Shown here: positions 1 to 9,848 of the stretch, piece after piece
Position numbering within the stretch: position 1 is the stretch's first letter
How the letters are laid out: every line of letters starts with the position of its first letter
Source: CAZMCH01 sp964564735
Lineage (GTDB): Bacteria > Poribacteria > DTPJ01
NCBI GenBank assembly: GCA_964564735.1
Contig: CAZMCH010000005.1
Span: 18,483-82,482, forward strand
Length of the DNA stretch: 64,000 bases
Direction of reading: 5' to 3'
Made by a program: the position numbers and the translations under genes
The notes under the pieces: generated by a model
Told to the model about the DNA's origin: nothing
Database searches by the model: none
The model's input: only the letters and a program-made list of their open reading frames with translations

Positions 1-199
1 TTTTATGTCTTTTAGTGATAATATATTCATTTTTTTACCTGAAAAATTATGAATATTACGACATTGTTTAATATGTATTGGATAAAAGCCAAATCGCACT
101 ATCATCTTTAAGATGATTGGGAATATTCATTATCTACTTGTATTTACGAACATTAAGGTCTCCATTTCTGTAGGGGCGTATTAGCAATACGCCCAATAT

Positions 200-280
200 G
201 TATCAACTTATGAAGAATATGATGGATTTTTGATGTGAAATCACATTTAATAAGTCCCGAAGGGACAAAATATTTATAGA
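200..280. repeat. Dispersed repeat, copy 1 (second copy at 47368-47448)
   Basis: An about 80-bp block beginning GTATCAACTTA, containing the near-palindrome TGATGTGAAATCACATTT and the short hairpin GTCCCGAAGGGAC, and ending AAATATTTATAGA. The same block recurs with few differences at 47368-47448. It lies in a 526-bp stretch without any convincing gene. The rest of that stretch is AT-rich and holds another short hairpin-like segment around 305-320 (CTCCGAATGGAG) and a further repeat at 427-526. No coding function is seen. Confidence 0.75.
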
Positions 281-426
281 AATAGCAATCAAAAAAACAT
301 AAAACTCCGAATGGAGTGATATATAAAATATAATGTTTTGACAAATATGTCGCTACTTCGGAGATTTAGAGGGATATTCAAAAAATCTATAAATAAAAAC
401 TAATTTGATTGACCACCAATTCCTGC

Positions 427-526
427 AGATCAAGTATTGACCGCACTTTGTAGCCCAGTCTTTTAGGCTGGCTTTTCGAAAAACCAAGTTAGAATCTTGG
501 CTTACAAAAACAATTAGCACAAGTCG
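427..526. repeat. Partial copy of the TAGCCCAG..TTTTAGGCTGG inverted-repeat family
   Basis: This contains the palindrome AGCCCAGTCTTTTAGGCTGG and ends in AATTAGCACAAGTCGTTAG. Both parts match the element at 36718-36843: that copy carries AGCCCAGCCTTTTAGGCTGG and starts with TTACGACTTGTGCTAGTT, the reverse complement of this end. The left terminal inverted repeat is not recognisable here, so this copy looks eroded. Confidence 0.6.
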
Positions 527-1252
527 TTAGTTTCTTATTTTGCTCCATGTTGTAGCCAATTTGCTATTGCGTTCTACTGATTTAGCTCTATAAATGTCAT
601 CAATAGTTTCTCCTACAACCATGTTGTCAAAATAACTTACACCAGAAGTAATACCCATCATACCGACAGGTCCGCTCTTAAATGTATTATCATTAGTTTC
701 TACAACAGGCTTCATATTCTCAAAAGGAGTAGCATCATCTCGCTTTTTGAGATATATCTCATGTTTACTGCCTTTCATAATCAAACGATGGCTATACCAA
801 ACGTTATTTTCATTAGGATATTTTCCAGAAGCTATATTTGCCCAATTACCGGCGTTGCGTGTATAGATGTGTATCTCTGAAGCTCCCTGACGCCTGCTAC
901 CATGATAGTGGGCTTCCGCACCCTCAACTCTATATATAGTTCCTACATAACTATCGTTTTCCCACATCCAATCAAAATCCCAGACATAATCTTTCCAATT
1001 TTCTCTACCATTAACAACTGGTATATAAAGTCCAATACCTACGGTTTTTGCCACTTTATTATTTTTATCTGTTGGGTCTTCTTGAATCGTTATTATTGAA
1101 TTACCAGCAGCAAAATCAATGCGCTCCCAATTCGATGGTTCAGCACCCAATTTATCAACCTCAAAATCATCAACAAAAAGCACTTTGGCATTTGATATTA
1201 CGGATAATACAAAGAAAATCAGGATCACCAAATATGTTTTAGTTTTTAACAT
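527..1252 (-). CDS. Secreted jelly-roll (LamG/DUF1080-like) protein with conserved C-terminal tail
   Basis: A 241-residue protein. Residues 1-22 form a signal peptide (basic start, long hydrophobic core, SNA-K cleavage site). The mature part starts with VLFVDDFE, followed by beta-rich segments and a late SYFDNMVVGE stretch, which is typical of concanavalin-A-like jelly-roll domains such as DUF1080 and LamG; no catalytic residues can be named. The last residues, SKLATTWSKIRN, match the C-termini of the LamG proteins at 24671-25429 and 35912-36679, suggesting a shared sorting or anchoring signal. It is probably exported. Function beyond a possible carbohydrate-binding role is unknown. It sits alone between repeats and the ceramidase-like gene. 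Confidence 0.75.
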   Translation of the reverse strand: MLKTKTYLVILIFFVLSVISNAKVLFVDDFEVDKLGAEPSNWERIDFAAGNSIITIQEDPTDKNNKVAKTVGIGLYIPVVNGRENWKDYVWDFDWMWENDSYVGTIYRVEGAEAHYHGSRRQGASEIHIYTRNAGNWANIASGKYPNENNVWYSHRLIMKGSKHEIYLKKRDDATPFENMKPVVETNDNTFKSGPVGMMGITSGVSYFDNMVVGETIDDIYRAKSVERNSKLATTWSKIRN

Positions 1253-1404
1253 TTTATATTACCTCCATAAATTATATCAATTTGCGTTATCTTTTGTTAT
1301 CAGCATTATATTTTCTTTTTTATTTTTGTGATAAACTATAAAGTCACCTAACCATATACCCAATAGCATTTATTTTATCACAAGGAGGAAACTTACACAA
1401 ATAA

Positions 1405-2853
1405 TTATACACTACTAAAGAACTCATTGATCGCAGACACAGTAACATCAACGGTCTGCTGTCCGCCATCAGGACCGACCGCAGTGCCAGCAATGAAGGC
1501 TCCATAGCTACCGCCATGTATGGAACGCTCTGTGGGAAGGTATGTCGCATCTCCAGCGAGTTGAACTACAAACGTCTGAAGAGCCTTACTACGACCTTTA
1601 ATTCGGTCTCCGTAGTCAAGGTAGTATTCAAAGCGATTTGAACACATTGCGATTTCGCCTATTCGCAAAACGTGCAGTTCAATCGGAAGCGATAGGCATT
1701 CTCCGCGCTGTTGGGCATGATAAAGATCAATGACTTGTTGGTAAAAACTGCGGGAGGCAAACGCACTTGAATATTCGAGAGACATAGGGTCCGAAGACTC
1801 TAGTAAAGCCAATCGCTCTTCTGCGAGAGCCACCTGTTTCTGAGCATCTGCGAAATCGGCTTCAGTAGCGCGACGGCGGGGGAGATCAAGAGAAATATTC
1901 CTATGCCTGAATTGGACGCTGTCACAAATATCTGTTGACGTAAGCAATAGCACTTCGTCAATGAGTGTTGCCAGCCTATTTGCTATGTCGCGTCGTCTGC
2001 CCATACGATAATCCTCGCCATATCCTTTCAGACGCAACATCCGACTGTCAGCGCGAGTATTCAGTAGCGTATGCGGTGAAAGGTCTCCCGATGCGGAACA
2101 TTGTGGTAGAATGTGTATATGCGCGCCAAGACGACTGCGAATCTCCTCTCGTGTTTCATGCCAGTAGTCGGCAGACACGAAGTAGGATATCTCAGTGCAT
2201 TGGGATGGGCAAGGCACATTTACGATCATGCCTGTCAAGGTATGGTTCGGGTCATAGGTGAAAAGCAATTCAACAGCGTGGTCTTCATGTCCCTCGATAT
2301 GTGAGAAGTCGGTTGTGTCTGTACTGCCATACATTCTCGTAGAGCCATCGAAGTATGCAACCCGTCGGTTGAATCCGATTACGGCGTAACCCCTGCCCCA
2401 ACTTAACGAACCCGCTGTTCGTTTATTCCATGCCTCAACAGCCGCTTCGCTGATCTTCTCAATAAGTAGATCGGCATACGCTTCCTTTGTCATAACGTCA
2501 TCAGCCATCTTTGGGCGTCCAAAGTCGGTGAAGGGTCTCGGTTGGTCTGGTGCTGTATGCGTATGAGTGGCGGAGATTAACAACATATTCGGTCTGAATT
2601 CTGGTAGGATATTGGAAAGGCGATCGCGGCAACCGTCAATTACACACTGAGCCACCGCAACCGCATCTATTGATACAATGATAGCTTGCTCATTCTTGTC
2701 ATCTGACTCCAGCGCCAACGCTGTGACGGTCAGTGGATCATGTATCTCTTCGGTTATTCGAATGTGGAATTGACCACACAGTGATACTTTACCGGTGGGT
2801 GTAATATCACGCGACGCCCAGCCGATCAGCAGGTTTGATAATGACTCACCCAT
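1405..2853 (-). CDS. Neutral/alkaline ceramidase-like N-terminal domain protein
   Basis: About 482 residues. The N-terminal GWASRDITPTGKVSLCG and the later ISATHTHTAPDQP are hallmarks of the neutral/alkaline non-lysosomal ceramidase N-terminal family, a metal-dependent amidohydrolase fold in which such His-x-His residues bind zinc. There is no signal peptide, so it is likely cytoplasmic, and the true substrate is unknown. I placed the start at 2853 because GGAGGA lies 7 nt upstream; an in-frame ATG at 2904 has no good ribosome-binding site. Base composition is visibly richer in G+C than in flanking genes, suggesting recent transfer or a different codon-usage class. It appears to be a single-gene unit. 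Confidence 0.8.
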   Translation of the reverse strand: MGESLSNLLIGWASRDITPTGKVSLCGQFHIRITEEIHDPLTVTALALESDDKNEQAIIVSIDAVAVAQCVIDGCRDRLSNILPEFRPNMLLISATHTHTAPDQPRPFTDFGRPKMADDVMTKEAYADLLIEKISEAAVEAWNKRTAGSLSWGRGYAVIGFNRRVAYFDGSTRMYGSTDTTDFSHIEGHEDHAVELLFTYDPNHTLTGMIVNVPCPSQCTEISYFVSADYWHETREEIRSRLGAHIHILPQCSASGDLSPHTLLNTRADSRMLRLKGYGEDYRMGRRRDIANRLATLIDEVLLLTSTDICDSVQFRHRNISLDLPRRRATEADFADAQKQVALAEERLALLESSDPMSLEYSSAFASRSFYQQVIDLYHAQQRGECLSLPIELHVLRIGEIAMCSNRFEYYLDYGDRIKGRSKALQTFVVQLAGDATYLPTERSIHGGSYGAFIAGTAVGPDGGQQTVDVTVSAINEFFSSV

Positions 2854-3059
2854 GTATTGTTCCTCCATGATTCTGCTCATCTCTGGGTTGGTCAGGTATA
2901 ACATGAGTTACCCACGATGAACGCCTGATTCATTGCATAAATCCAATCTTCGCTATTCTAACACAATACATTAATCTGTATCAACTATGAAATGTCTAAG
3001 ATGAGTCTAACCTTGACAAGACCTGAGCAGAGCTGACTAACATTAACATTTATATAGGA

Positions 3060-4382
3060 TTAGAAGGGAATAAAATCCATAACCGCATTATATATTGTAT
3101 CAAACAATTCCTGTATATCGCTTTCCTCAACTGATGAAAAAGCTACTCTAATATCTTGTCCACCGATAGCTATAACACCAACACCATATTTTTTAAGAAG
3201 ATGAACTCTTAATTCCTCTGGATCGACAGATTTAATCTGAAGGCACATGAAATAGCCTGAATTGAATGGATGGACATTCCATGCGTCATTATATTTACTA
3301 TCTTTTAGCACTTCATAAACTTTCATAGCACGAGACCTAAGGATTTCTGCTTTATCTGCCCTTTCTTTTTCATAATTGGGCGATCTTAAAGCTTCTATTA
3401 CCAATGTTTGTGATAGATTCGAGCAATTTGATATTGTGCTTCTAATACAGCCCATTACTTTTCTCTCAAGTGCATTATATATTGGCTCATCATTTATAGG
3501 ATTACCAAGGGCAAATGATATAAAACCTATTCTAAATCCCCAAGCATATTGTTCTTTTGATGCCCCATCTATCTTTATTGTCAGCACTTTTGGATGAATA
3601 CCTGCTATATAACCTGATATTGATTCCTTTATGGCTTCATCATCATAGAATAAACCAAAATAGGCGTCATCACAAACAGCAATGATATTGCATCCTGATT
3701 CTGCTGTCTCTTTGATCACTTCAGCTATTTTGTTTGCTTCTTCTTTGGTTACAGTATAGCCTGTTGGGTTGTTTGGAAAATTCAGGATTGTGATTATTTT
3801 GTTTCTGTATTTTGCAGTATTTAGCATTACATTTCGGAAGTCTTCTATATTGAATCCGCCGTTGTTATTGTATAGCGAATACATAACAATTTCAGCACCG
3901 CAACGAGTTCCATATATCAATGGATAATTATCCCAAACTTTATCAGCAACAATAACTACATCATCAGGATCAACAAACAAGTCACCCACTATATTTAATC
4001 CATGTGTCAAGCCATTTGTAACGATAGGATTACTTATGCTTTTACCAACAAGAGACGGATTATCATCTATAATCTTTTTCTTCCACATTGTCCTTAGCTC
4101 AGGTTTACCGGGCGCAGGGGCATAATTATATGAGTCTTTTGGTGGTAAGTCACTTATATGCTTATTTATTGACTCTAAATATATTGGTGTTCCTTTTTCG
4201 GTAGCGATGCCTATTGTTGCATTTGTCTTTTTGGCTTGTGCGTTTGCCTCTGCACTTTGACTCAATATGCCCTTTGGAAAAAATATGCGTTGCCCAAATT
4301 TAGAAAGCATATTAAAAAGATTTTCATCGTTCTTTTTTATTATTGTGTTTAATTCGACTGCAAGTGGATCAAGCGAACTCAT
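3060..4382 (-). CDS. PLP-dependent aminotransferase, class I/II
   Basis: A 440-residue fold-type I aminotransferase. Visible motifs are NFPNNPTGYT (the substrate/PLP-contact Asn-Pro-x-Gly loop), CDDAYFGLF (Asp binding the pyridine nitrogen, Tyr binding the PLP oxygen) and DGASKEQYAWGFRIGF, which holds the Schiff-base Lys and the phosphate-binding Arg. It should transfer amino groups between an amino acid and a 2-oxo acid in the cytoplasm; the substrate cannot be read from the sequence. AAGGAG precedes the ATG by a few bases. It follows the M6 protease gene by 46 nt on the same strand, so it may be the last gene of the rpoN-kinase-protease operon. Confidence 0.88.
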   Translation of the reverse strand: MSSLDPLAVELNTIIKKNDENLFNMLSKFGQRIFFPKGILSQSAEANAQAKKTNATIGIATEKGTPIYLESINKHISDLPPKDSYNYAPAPGKPELRTMWKKKIIDDNPSLVGKSISNPIVTNGLTHGLNIVGDLFVDPDDVVIVADKVWDNYPLIYGTRCGAEIVMYSLYNNNGGFNIEDFRNVMLNTAKYRNKIITILNFPNNPTGYTVTKEEANKIAEVIKETAESGCNIIAVCDDAYFGLFYDDEAIKESISGYIAGIHPKVLTIKIDGASKEQYAWGFRIGFISFALGNPINDEPIYNALERKVMGCIRSTISNCSNLSQTLVIEALRSPNYEKERADKAEILRSRAMKVYEVLKDSKYNDAWNVHPFNSGYFMCLQIKSVDPEELRVHLLKKYGVGVIAIGGQDIRVAFSSVEESDIQELFDTIYNAVMDFIPF

Positions 4383-4428
4383 TTTTCTCTCCTTATTTTT
4401 TTGATAAGTTGTCTATAATTCTAAAAGA

Positions 4429-6426
4429 CTAACGTATTATGGCTATTTTGCCTGTTTTTACTTTTATTTCGTCAGCCAATTCAGCCTTTATTTCATAAAT
4501 ATATACACCGCTTGCAAGGTTAGTATCTCTTATTGGTAATAACATTTTATCGCTAGATGTAACAACCTCTATTAAATTGCTATAAACCAAATTCCCATTT
4601 ATTGTATAAAGATTAAATGTAAGCTTATCTATTAGTGAAAAAAGTTTATATTCAATATTAATATAACCATCTTTATCAGGACCAGGATTGGGATAAACTT
4701 TTGTTATTCTTATCATTTCAGGGGCAAGGTCAGAAGCTATCGAATCATACATGATGGAATATGGCTTGACAAAATTATAGGAGTTATTTGATGATATAGA
4801 AATATAATAATTTCCGCCTTTATTGCTATTAAAATCAATAATCATAGATGATTGAGAGATTTTTTGATTAACTTGCACAACCGCACCATGAGAATCAAAG
4901 ACATATATCATATATTCCCCAACATCCACTAATCCATCAAGATAGATTGTAATCAAATTTTGTGGTTTTGTTTGTATTAGATAAAAGTCAATATCTTCTT
5001 GATTTTTTAGAAATGACGTATATTGCTTTTTAATCACCAAAGGACCAAAGGCTTCTGAAATGCTGTTATTTGGCTCGTAACTATCATCAAAGAAAAGGCT
5101 AAATGGCATTGATAAGCCTATTGAACCTATATCAGTTATTATAATTCCACTATAAGAACCATCATTAGCATTGCTGTTTGGATACGTTGTAGGAGTAAAT
5201 GACGTTTGCTTATCTTCTAATGAAAATCCTGCACCGGAAGTTGCTTTTCTAGCAGATGACCGATCTGGATCGCTTGGATCCTCAACCCAAGCCCTATGTG
5301 GATAACTGAATGAACTGGGTTGATTCTCATCTATATGCCATATTATTATTCCAGATTCGGGAAGAAACGTATCATATATAGTCCCAGCCTTTGTATTTCT
5401 ATTTTCTATAATAAAATATTCCCTGCCAAATTTATGAGGCATATCAATTTTATATGACCTTTTGCCTTTGGGCAATCCAAGACTATCAACAAAATATGTT
5501 CCCTGTTCTTTGATTTCAATAGGTTCAAGCCATCCCCTTATACCATTTGATTTATCTGCATCAAAATCCCATTTTAGATAGCTACATATATGGCTTGGAT
5601 GCTGTCCATTATCAAGATAAGGTCCAAACATACCCATCAGACACCAAAAACCAACAGGATAATCCCATGCGTAAAGATCGGGAGCACCAAATTCATGGAA
5701 AAATTCATGGCAGAATATACCAATATTTAGATATTCCTCAGACGGATCCTCTGCAACAATTATTGCAGACATTATCTTTGTTCCATCGTATTCACCAGCA
5801 ATTCCAGTAACAGCCGCAGACCATATATCACCAGATATGCCAGTCGAAGCTTCATCATTGCCAGAATGTATGATCATCAGATGATCAACATATCCATCGC
5901 CATCTCTATCATATCTTGAAAAATCAACTTCTGCATCCGCCATCGTGCATGCTTCTTCAACTAATTCTCTGTATCTCTCGGTCATTATATTGCCAGCACC
6001 ATAATACGTCATTTTGTTTTTTGCACGATACCAGCGATCACCATCAGGAACAACACCCCCAAGATAACCTGATTGAATCTGCATTTGTCCGTAAGAAACT
6101 TCATTGAAATATAAATACATCGATGTTCCCTCTTTGCCAAACAGGGCTTGATTAAAAACAGATGCAGGTTTCTTCCCCAGCTGGTCTGAAAAATCAATTC
6201 TGATGGCAAGGATATATTCTATACCGTCGTCTTGCCTAACATAATCTTTTCTTATCATATCAGGATCAAGCATTTGCATTGCATTTATATTTGTAATATT
6301 CATTTTGGGCGCAAAACTACCATCTTCCATCTTACCAAAAAATAGTTTTGGATTTGGTGGCGCGCCATATGAAATAAATGCAAACGAAAATATAATAATG
6401 GCTATACAAAATGATGTTTTTATCAT
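4429..6426 (-). CDS. Secreted M6-family metalloprotease with C-terminal FlgD/T9SS-like tail
   Basis: A 665-residue exported protease. Residues 1-21 are a signal peptide ending SYG-A. A calcium-type loop DRDGDGYVDH lies at about 173-182. The zinc site HEFFHEFGAPDLY lies at about 240-252, the HExxHxxGxPD signature of the M6 immune inhibitor A family. After the catalytic domain comes a beta-sandwich region resembling bacterial prepeptidase C-terminal domains (DDSYEPNNSISEA). The last 85 residues (VYPNPGPDKDGYINIEYKL to the end, with ASGVYIYEI) resemble FlgD-like Ig or type IX secretion tails. It probably degrades proteins outside the cell. It starts 21 nt after the histidine kinase, so the two are probably co-transcribed. 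Confidence 0.88.
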   Translation of the reverse strand: MIKTSFCIAIIIFSFAFISYGAPPNPKLFFGKMEDGSFAPKMNITNINAMQMLDPDMIRKDYVRQDDGIEYILAIRIDFSDQLGKKPASVFNQALFGKEGTSMYLYFNEVSYGQMQIQSGYLGGVVPDGDRWYRAKNKMTYYGAGNIMTERYRELVEEACTMADAEVDFSRYDRDGDGYVDHLMIIHSGNDEASTGISGDIWSAAVTGIAGEYDGTKIMSAIIVAEDPSEEYLNIGIFCHEFFHEFGAPDLYAWDYPVGFWCLMGMFGPYLDNGQHPSHICSYLKWDFDADKSNGIRGWLEPIEIKEQGTYFVDSLGLPKGKRSYKIDMPHKFGREYFIIENRNTKAGTIYDTFLPESGIIIWHIDENQPSSFSYPHRAWVEDPSDPDRSSARKATSGAGFSLEDKQTSFTPTTYPNSNANDGSYSGIIITDIGSIGLSMPFSLFFDDSYEPNNSISEAFGPLVIKKQYTSFLKNQEDIDFYLIQTKPQNLITIYLDGLVDVGEYMIYVFDSHGAVVQVNQKISQSSMIIDFNSNKGGNYYISISSNNSYNFVKPYSIMYDSIASDLAPEMIRITKVYPNPGPDKDGYINIEYKLFSLIDKLTFNLYTINGNLVYSNLIEVVTSSDKMLLPIRDTNLASGVYIYEIKAELADEIKVKTGKIAIIR

Positions 6427-6447
6427 TTATCAAATTTCCCAAACGTT

Positions 6448-8416
6448 TTATGCCTCAACGATTTGATCAACTTCTGTAGAGATTAGCTTGCTAGGGTCTT
6501 CATATATGACAGGTCTCATACGAAGGCTTGTTTGTATAGGTGCCAATTCAAGATTGACAGGGATATGGATGCTAATCTCTGTTCCTTCATTTTCTTGGCT
6601 GGATACGTGTATATTACCTCTATGGTCTCTAATTATCCTATTTACTATACTTAAACCAAAACCACTGCCACGTTCTTTTGTTGTATATCCGGGTTTAAAT
6701 ATGTTATCAATATCTTTATGGGCGATACCAATACCTGTATCCTTAAATATGATCTCTGCTTCTGATGTTGAATCAAGATATCGGGTAGATAAGAAAATAC
6801 TTCCTTCGTTTTTTATGGCTTCCATTGAATTTATTACAATATTATTAAAAGCATCTTTAAGCCTTCTGGCATCACCCTTAACTTTTGGTAAACTACTGTC
6901 TAGGTCTGTATAGCAAATAATATTGCCATGATTTAGCTGATTTTGAGAATTATCACTCCTAAAACCTATTTGTGAAATTACGGACATCAATATCACATTA
7001 ACATCAACTAAATCTAAAACAAGGCTTTCATGCCTAAGCGCACCAAGAAGATTAACCATTTCGTTATAGCATTTTTCTTGATCTGTTAAAACTTCCTGAA
7101 GCTTTTCTGATACACCAAAATCTGATTCTCGACATACTCGCCTTAATTTTGAGCCTGCAACACCAATAAGATTTTTTATTGCGTGGGCTTTTGAATAAAT
7201 GCTTTCACATGCCTCTGCACGTCCAACATCCATTAATGCTATTGATAAGTTAAACAATATCTTTGCAGATTCTCCCGATTCATCTTCTATCCATCGCTGA
7301 AAATCTCTTAATATTTCCTCATTTCTTTGATAAAAGTATATCTTTGCCAGATTATAATATGGGCTTGCATAATCAGGATCAAGTTTGATTGCTTCTCGGA
7401 ACTCCCGAACAGCCTTGTCTATCAATTGTTTATTAGAATATAACACCCCAAGATTATTGTGTGCTTCCGCAGACCAATCAGCTAAAATCAAGCCCATCTC
7501 ATAGGCAGTAATTGCTAGTTCTGTATCCTCAGGATTATCATCATATATGCTACCAAGTAAAAAATAGACATTATGTATATCATCAAAATCCTGAAATTCC
7601 TCATATATATCAACAAGTTCAAGCAATTGAGCTATTGCATTTTGACGTAATTCTGGTTCTTTATATCTCTTTCTTGCATATATCAATGCNNNNNNNNNNA
7701 TGAAATTTAGCATTTAAATGATCAGGTGTTAACTCTAATACTTCTTGAAATCTCCTTATTGCCTGCTCATTATTGTCATCAAATTCTGTATGAATCAATG
7801 CCAAATAATATATAGCATCAGAATCGTTTGGATTAAATTCGAGTTGACGTTCAAATGTCCTGCGGGCATCTTCCCATCTTTTTAATGATATATAAACAAC
7901 TCCAAGATTATATAACGCATCACGAAATAACGGATCAATATCGACTATCTTTTCAAGATCAAAACACGCTTTTTCATACTCACCAAGATAAAAATATGAT
8001 GCGCCTCTTCTATAAATAGCATCCAAATAATTTGGATCAAGTGAGATCGCTTTATTAAAGCTTTCAATACAATCATTTATCCTTTTATCATCTTTAAATA
8101 CAAGCCCAAGTGTATAATGAAACAAAGGAACATCTGGACGTATTTTGATTGCTTTTTCTAGTTCGTTTTGTGCCTCATCAAAAAGCCCCATCTTATAATA
8201 AACCGCACCCAAATTATGATAGGCAGTAGAATATTCTGGATCAAGCTGGATTGCGCGCCTATATGCCTCAATAGCATATTCATAGACCATTGATTGAGCA
8301 TATAGATTGCCAAGTCGACATTGATCTCTTGCTTCGGGGCTACCTGATCTACCTTCTTGAGCATGAATCTCTTTTGACTCTGTTGTTTCTATATCTCTTA
8401 AATCTTGCTTTCTCAT
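6448..8416 (-). CDS. TPR-repeat sensor histidine kinase, interrupted by an assembly gap
   Basis: The N-terminal half (8416 down to the N run) holds at least six tetratricopeptide repeats (for example AYHNLGAVYYKMGLFDEA). After the gap, TPRs continue and then give way to a kinase core. KAHAIKNLIGV is a plausible phosphoacceptor His box, followed by a HATPase domain with FNNIVINSMEAI (N box), DTGIGIAHKDI (G1) and GSGFGLSIV (G2). There are no transmembrane segments, so it is a cytoplasmic sensor, probably responding through protein partners bound by the TPRs. No response regulator lies in the window. It starts 5 nt after the RpoN-like gene and precedes the protease by 21 nt. The two halves lie in different frames only because the 10-N gap has arbitrary length; TPR sequence on both sides argues for one gene. 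Confidence 0.85.
7690..7699. other. Assembly gap (10 N)
   Basis: Ten consecutive undetermined bases inside the TPR-kinase gene. The flanking reading frames differ by one position, so the true gap length is not a multiple that a 10-base filler would preserve. The left part ends its TPR with LNAKFH and the right part resumes with ALIYARKRY, which fits a few missing residues within one TPR. Confidence 0.97.
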
Positions 8417-8421
8417 AGGTT

Positions 8422-9762
8422 TTATTTGCCTTTATTTTCCTTTTTAATCATCTTTTTTCGCATATAATATTTTGGTGAATTATTAGCCTTATTTCTATAA
8501 TATGTAACCGTTCTACGGCTTACTTTTATGCCATATTCCTTCTCCAAAATATCCGCAATTTCTGCATCGCTAAAAGGCTTATTTCTCTCACCAGAATCTA
8601 TTGCTTTTTTTTCACGAATATTGATTATTCTTGCGATAATCTCACCTTTATTTTGACAAAAAAACTTAAATGAAACAATTCCTTCATCAGTTTCAATATA
8701 TTTATGACGCAATATTCTACTAATGGTTGACTCATGCTCACCCATTTCTCTTGCGATTTGAGCTTGGCTAAGTGGCTTGAGATGGCATGGATTCATACTT
8801 ACAAAATACATATATTGATATTTGTAAATGAATCGGATTATCTTAAAAACCAGTGATCTGCGCTGATTAATCATTTTCAATTTATCAATTAGGGCTTGTT
8901 CATCATCGCTAATATGACTGTTTTTCTCAATATTATAACGACAGCTATATTCTTCATCAGCATCTATTTGTATTTCTGCTCTTGGTGGATTATTTAGCCT
9001 TTTGATAACAGCAATAGGCTTTGTATCTTTTTTCACAATGGATTGCTGTCTATCAACAACATTTACCTGCATTGAATTAATAATATTAACTCTATCAACA
9101 AGGTCAATTATTTCTTCTACGCAATTCAAATCAAGGTCAAGATCACGCGCAATATCAAAAGGCTCAAAGCTTCCAGATAAAAAATACTCAATGAAATCTT
9201 GCTCAGATATTTCATATCTTTCAATAATATCTGCCAATTCCGATACAGTCCTATCAGATTCTATGACACTTTTTGTATCCTCTATCTGATGGAATCTTTC
9301 AGTGTCATCAAGGCTGATAAATGATGTAAAATCTTCTTTTTCCATGCCTTGCCAAGATAATTGGAGGTTTTTGCAATATTCCAAAGCTTTAGCAAGATCA
9401 CCCTTTGGAATAGAATATTTCTGTGATAATTGAGCAATATTTCTAATTGCTTTTTTATCAAAGAAATCAGTTTCCCAGCCGAATTTTTCTGACACTTCAT
9501 ATTTTTTCAGAAAATCCATAAATTCTCGGTCTTGGAACTCTTGATATATATGGCTTGGTATGCGCCCTCTAAATCCGACTTTTTTAACTATGCCATTACT
9601 AAGCATCTTATTAAATGCTGGACTAGACTCAATTTCAACGATATATTTTCGCAATTCTGCTTCACTTTTAGTGAGTATGTCAATATAATCATCTGGAGGG
9701 CGAGATATTTTGAGTTCTGGTCTAACAGCGACTTCGGCACGTGGTTTTATATTGATTCTCAT
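8422..9762 (-). CDS. rpoN: Divergent RNA polymerase sigma-54 factor (RpoN family)
   Basis: A 446-residue protein. The C-terminal part is clear RpoN. LKPLSQAQIAREMGEHEST continuing into ISRILRHKYIETDEGIVSF matches the helix-turn-helix region (canonical LTLRDVAEELGLHESTVSR). Then FSDAEIADILEKEYGIKV leads to an RpoN box SRRTVTYYR (about 415-423; canonical ARRTVAKYR), which reads the -24 promoter element. The N-terminal activator-interacting region is weakly conserved: VRPELKISRPPDDYIDIL stands where TPQLQQAIRLLQLS is usual, and the Gln-rich character is lost. The central core-binding part is also diverged. It should direct RNA polymerase to -12/-24 promoters opened by AAA+ activators. It is the first gene of a likely operon with the TPR kinase. 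Confidence 0.82.
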   Translation of the reverse strand: MRINIKPRAEVAVRPELKISRPPDDYIDILTKSEAELRKYIVEIESSPAFNKMLSNGIVKKVGFRGRIPSHIYQEFQDREFMDFLKKYEVSEKFGWETDFFDKKAIRNIAQLSQKYSIPKGDLAKALEYCKNLQLSWQGMEKEDFTSFISLDDTERFHQIEDTKSVIESDRTVSELADIIERYEISEQDFIEYFLSGSFEPFDIARDLDLDLNCVEEIIDLVDRVNIINSMQVNVVDRQQSIVKKDTKPIAVIKRLNNPPRAEIQIDADEEYSCRYNIEKNSHISDDEQALIDKLKMINQRRSLVFKIIRFIYKYQYMYFVSMNPCHLKPLSQAQIAREMGEHESTISRILRHKYIETDEGIVSFKFFCQNKGEIIARIINIREKKAIDSGERNKPFSDAEIADILEKEYGIKVSRRTVTYYRNKANNSPKYYMRKKMIKKENKGK

Positions 9763-9848
9763 GGTCTTTGCTCATGTTTTTTGCTTTAAATTCGGTCAAT
9801 AAAATATAAAAAAAATCACCTAAAGTATAGCAAAGCCATAATGAACTG

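Noticed and set aside
153..344. 63-codon minus-strand open frame in the left intergenic region
   Set aside because: It runs through the dispersed repeat at 200-280 that recurs at 47368-47448, has no ribosome-binding site and shows no protein-like pattern.
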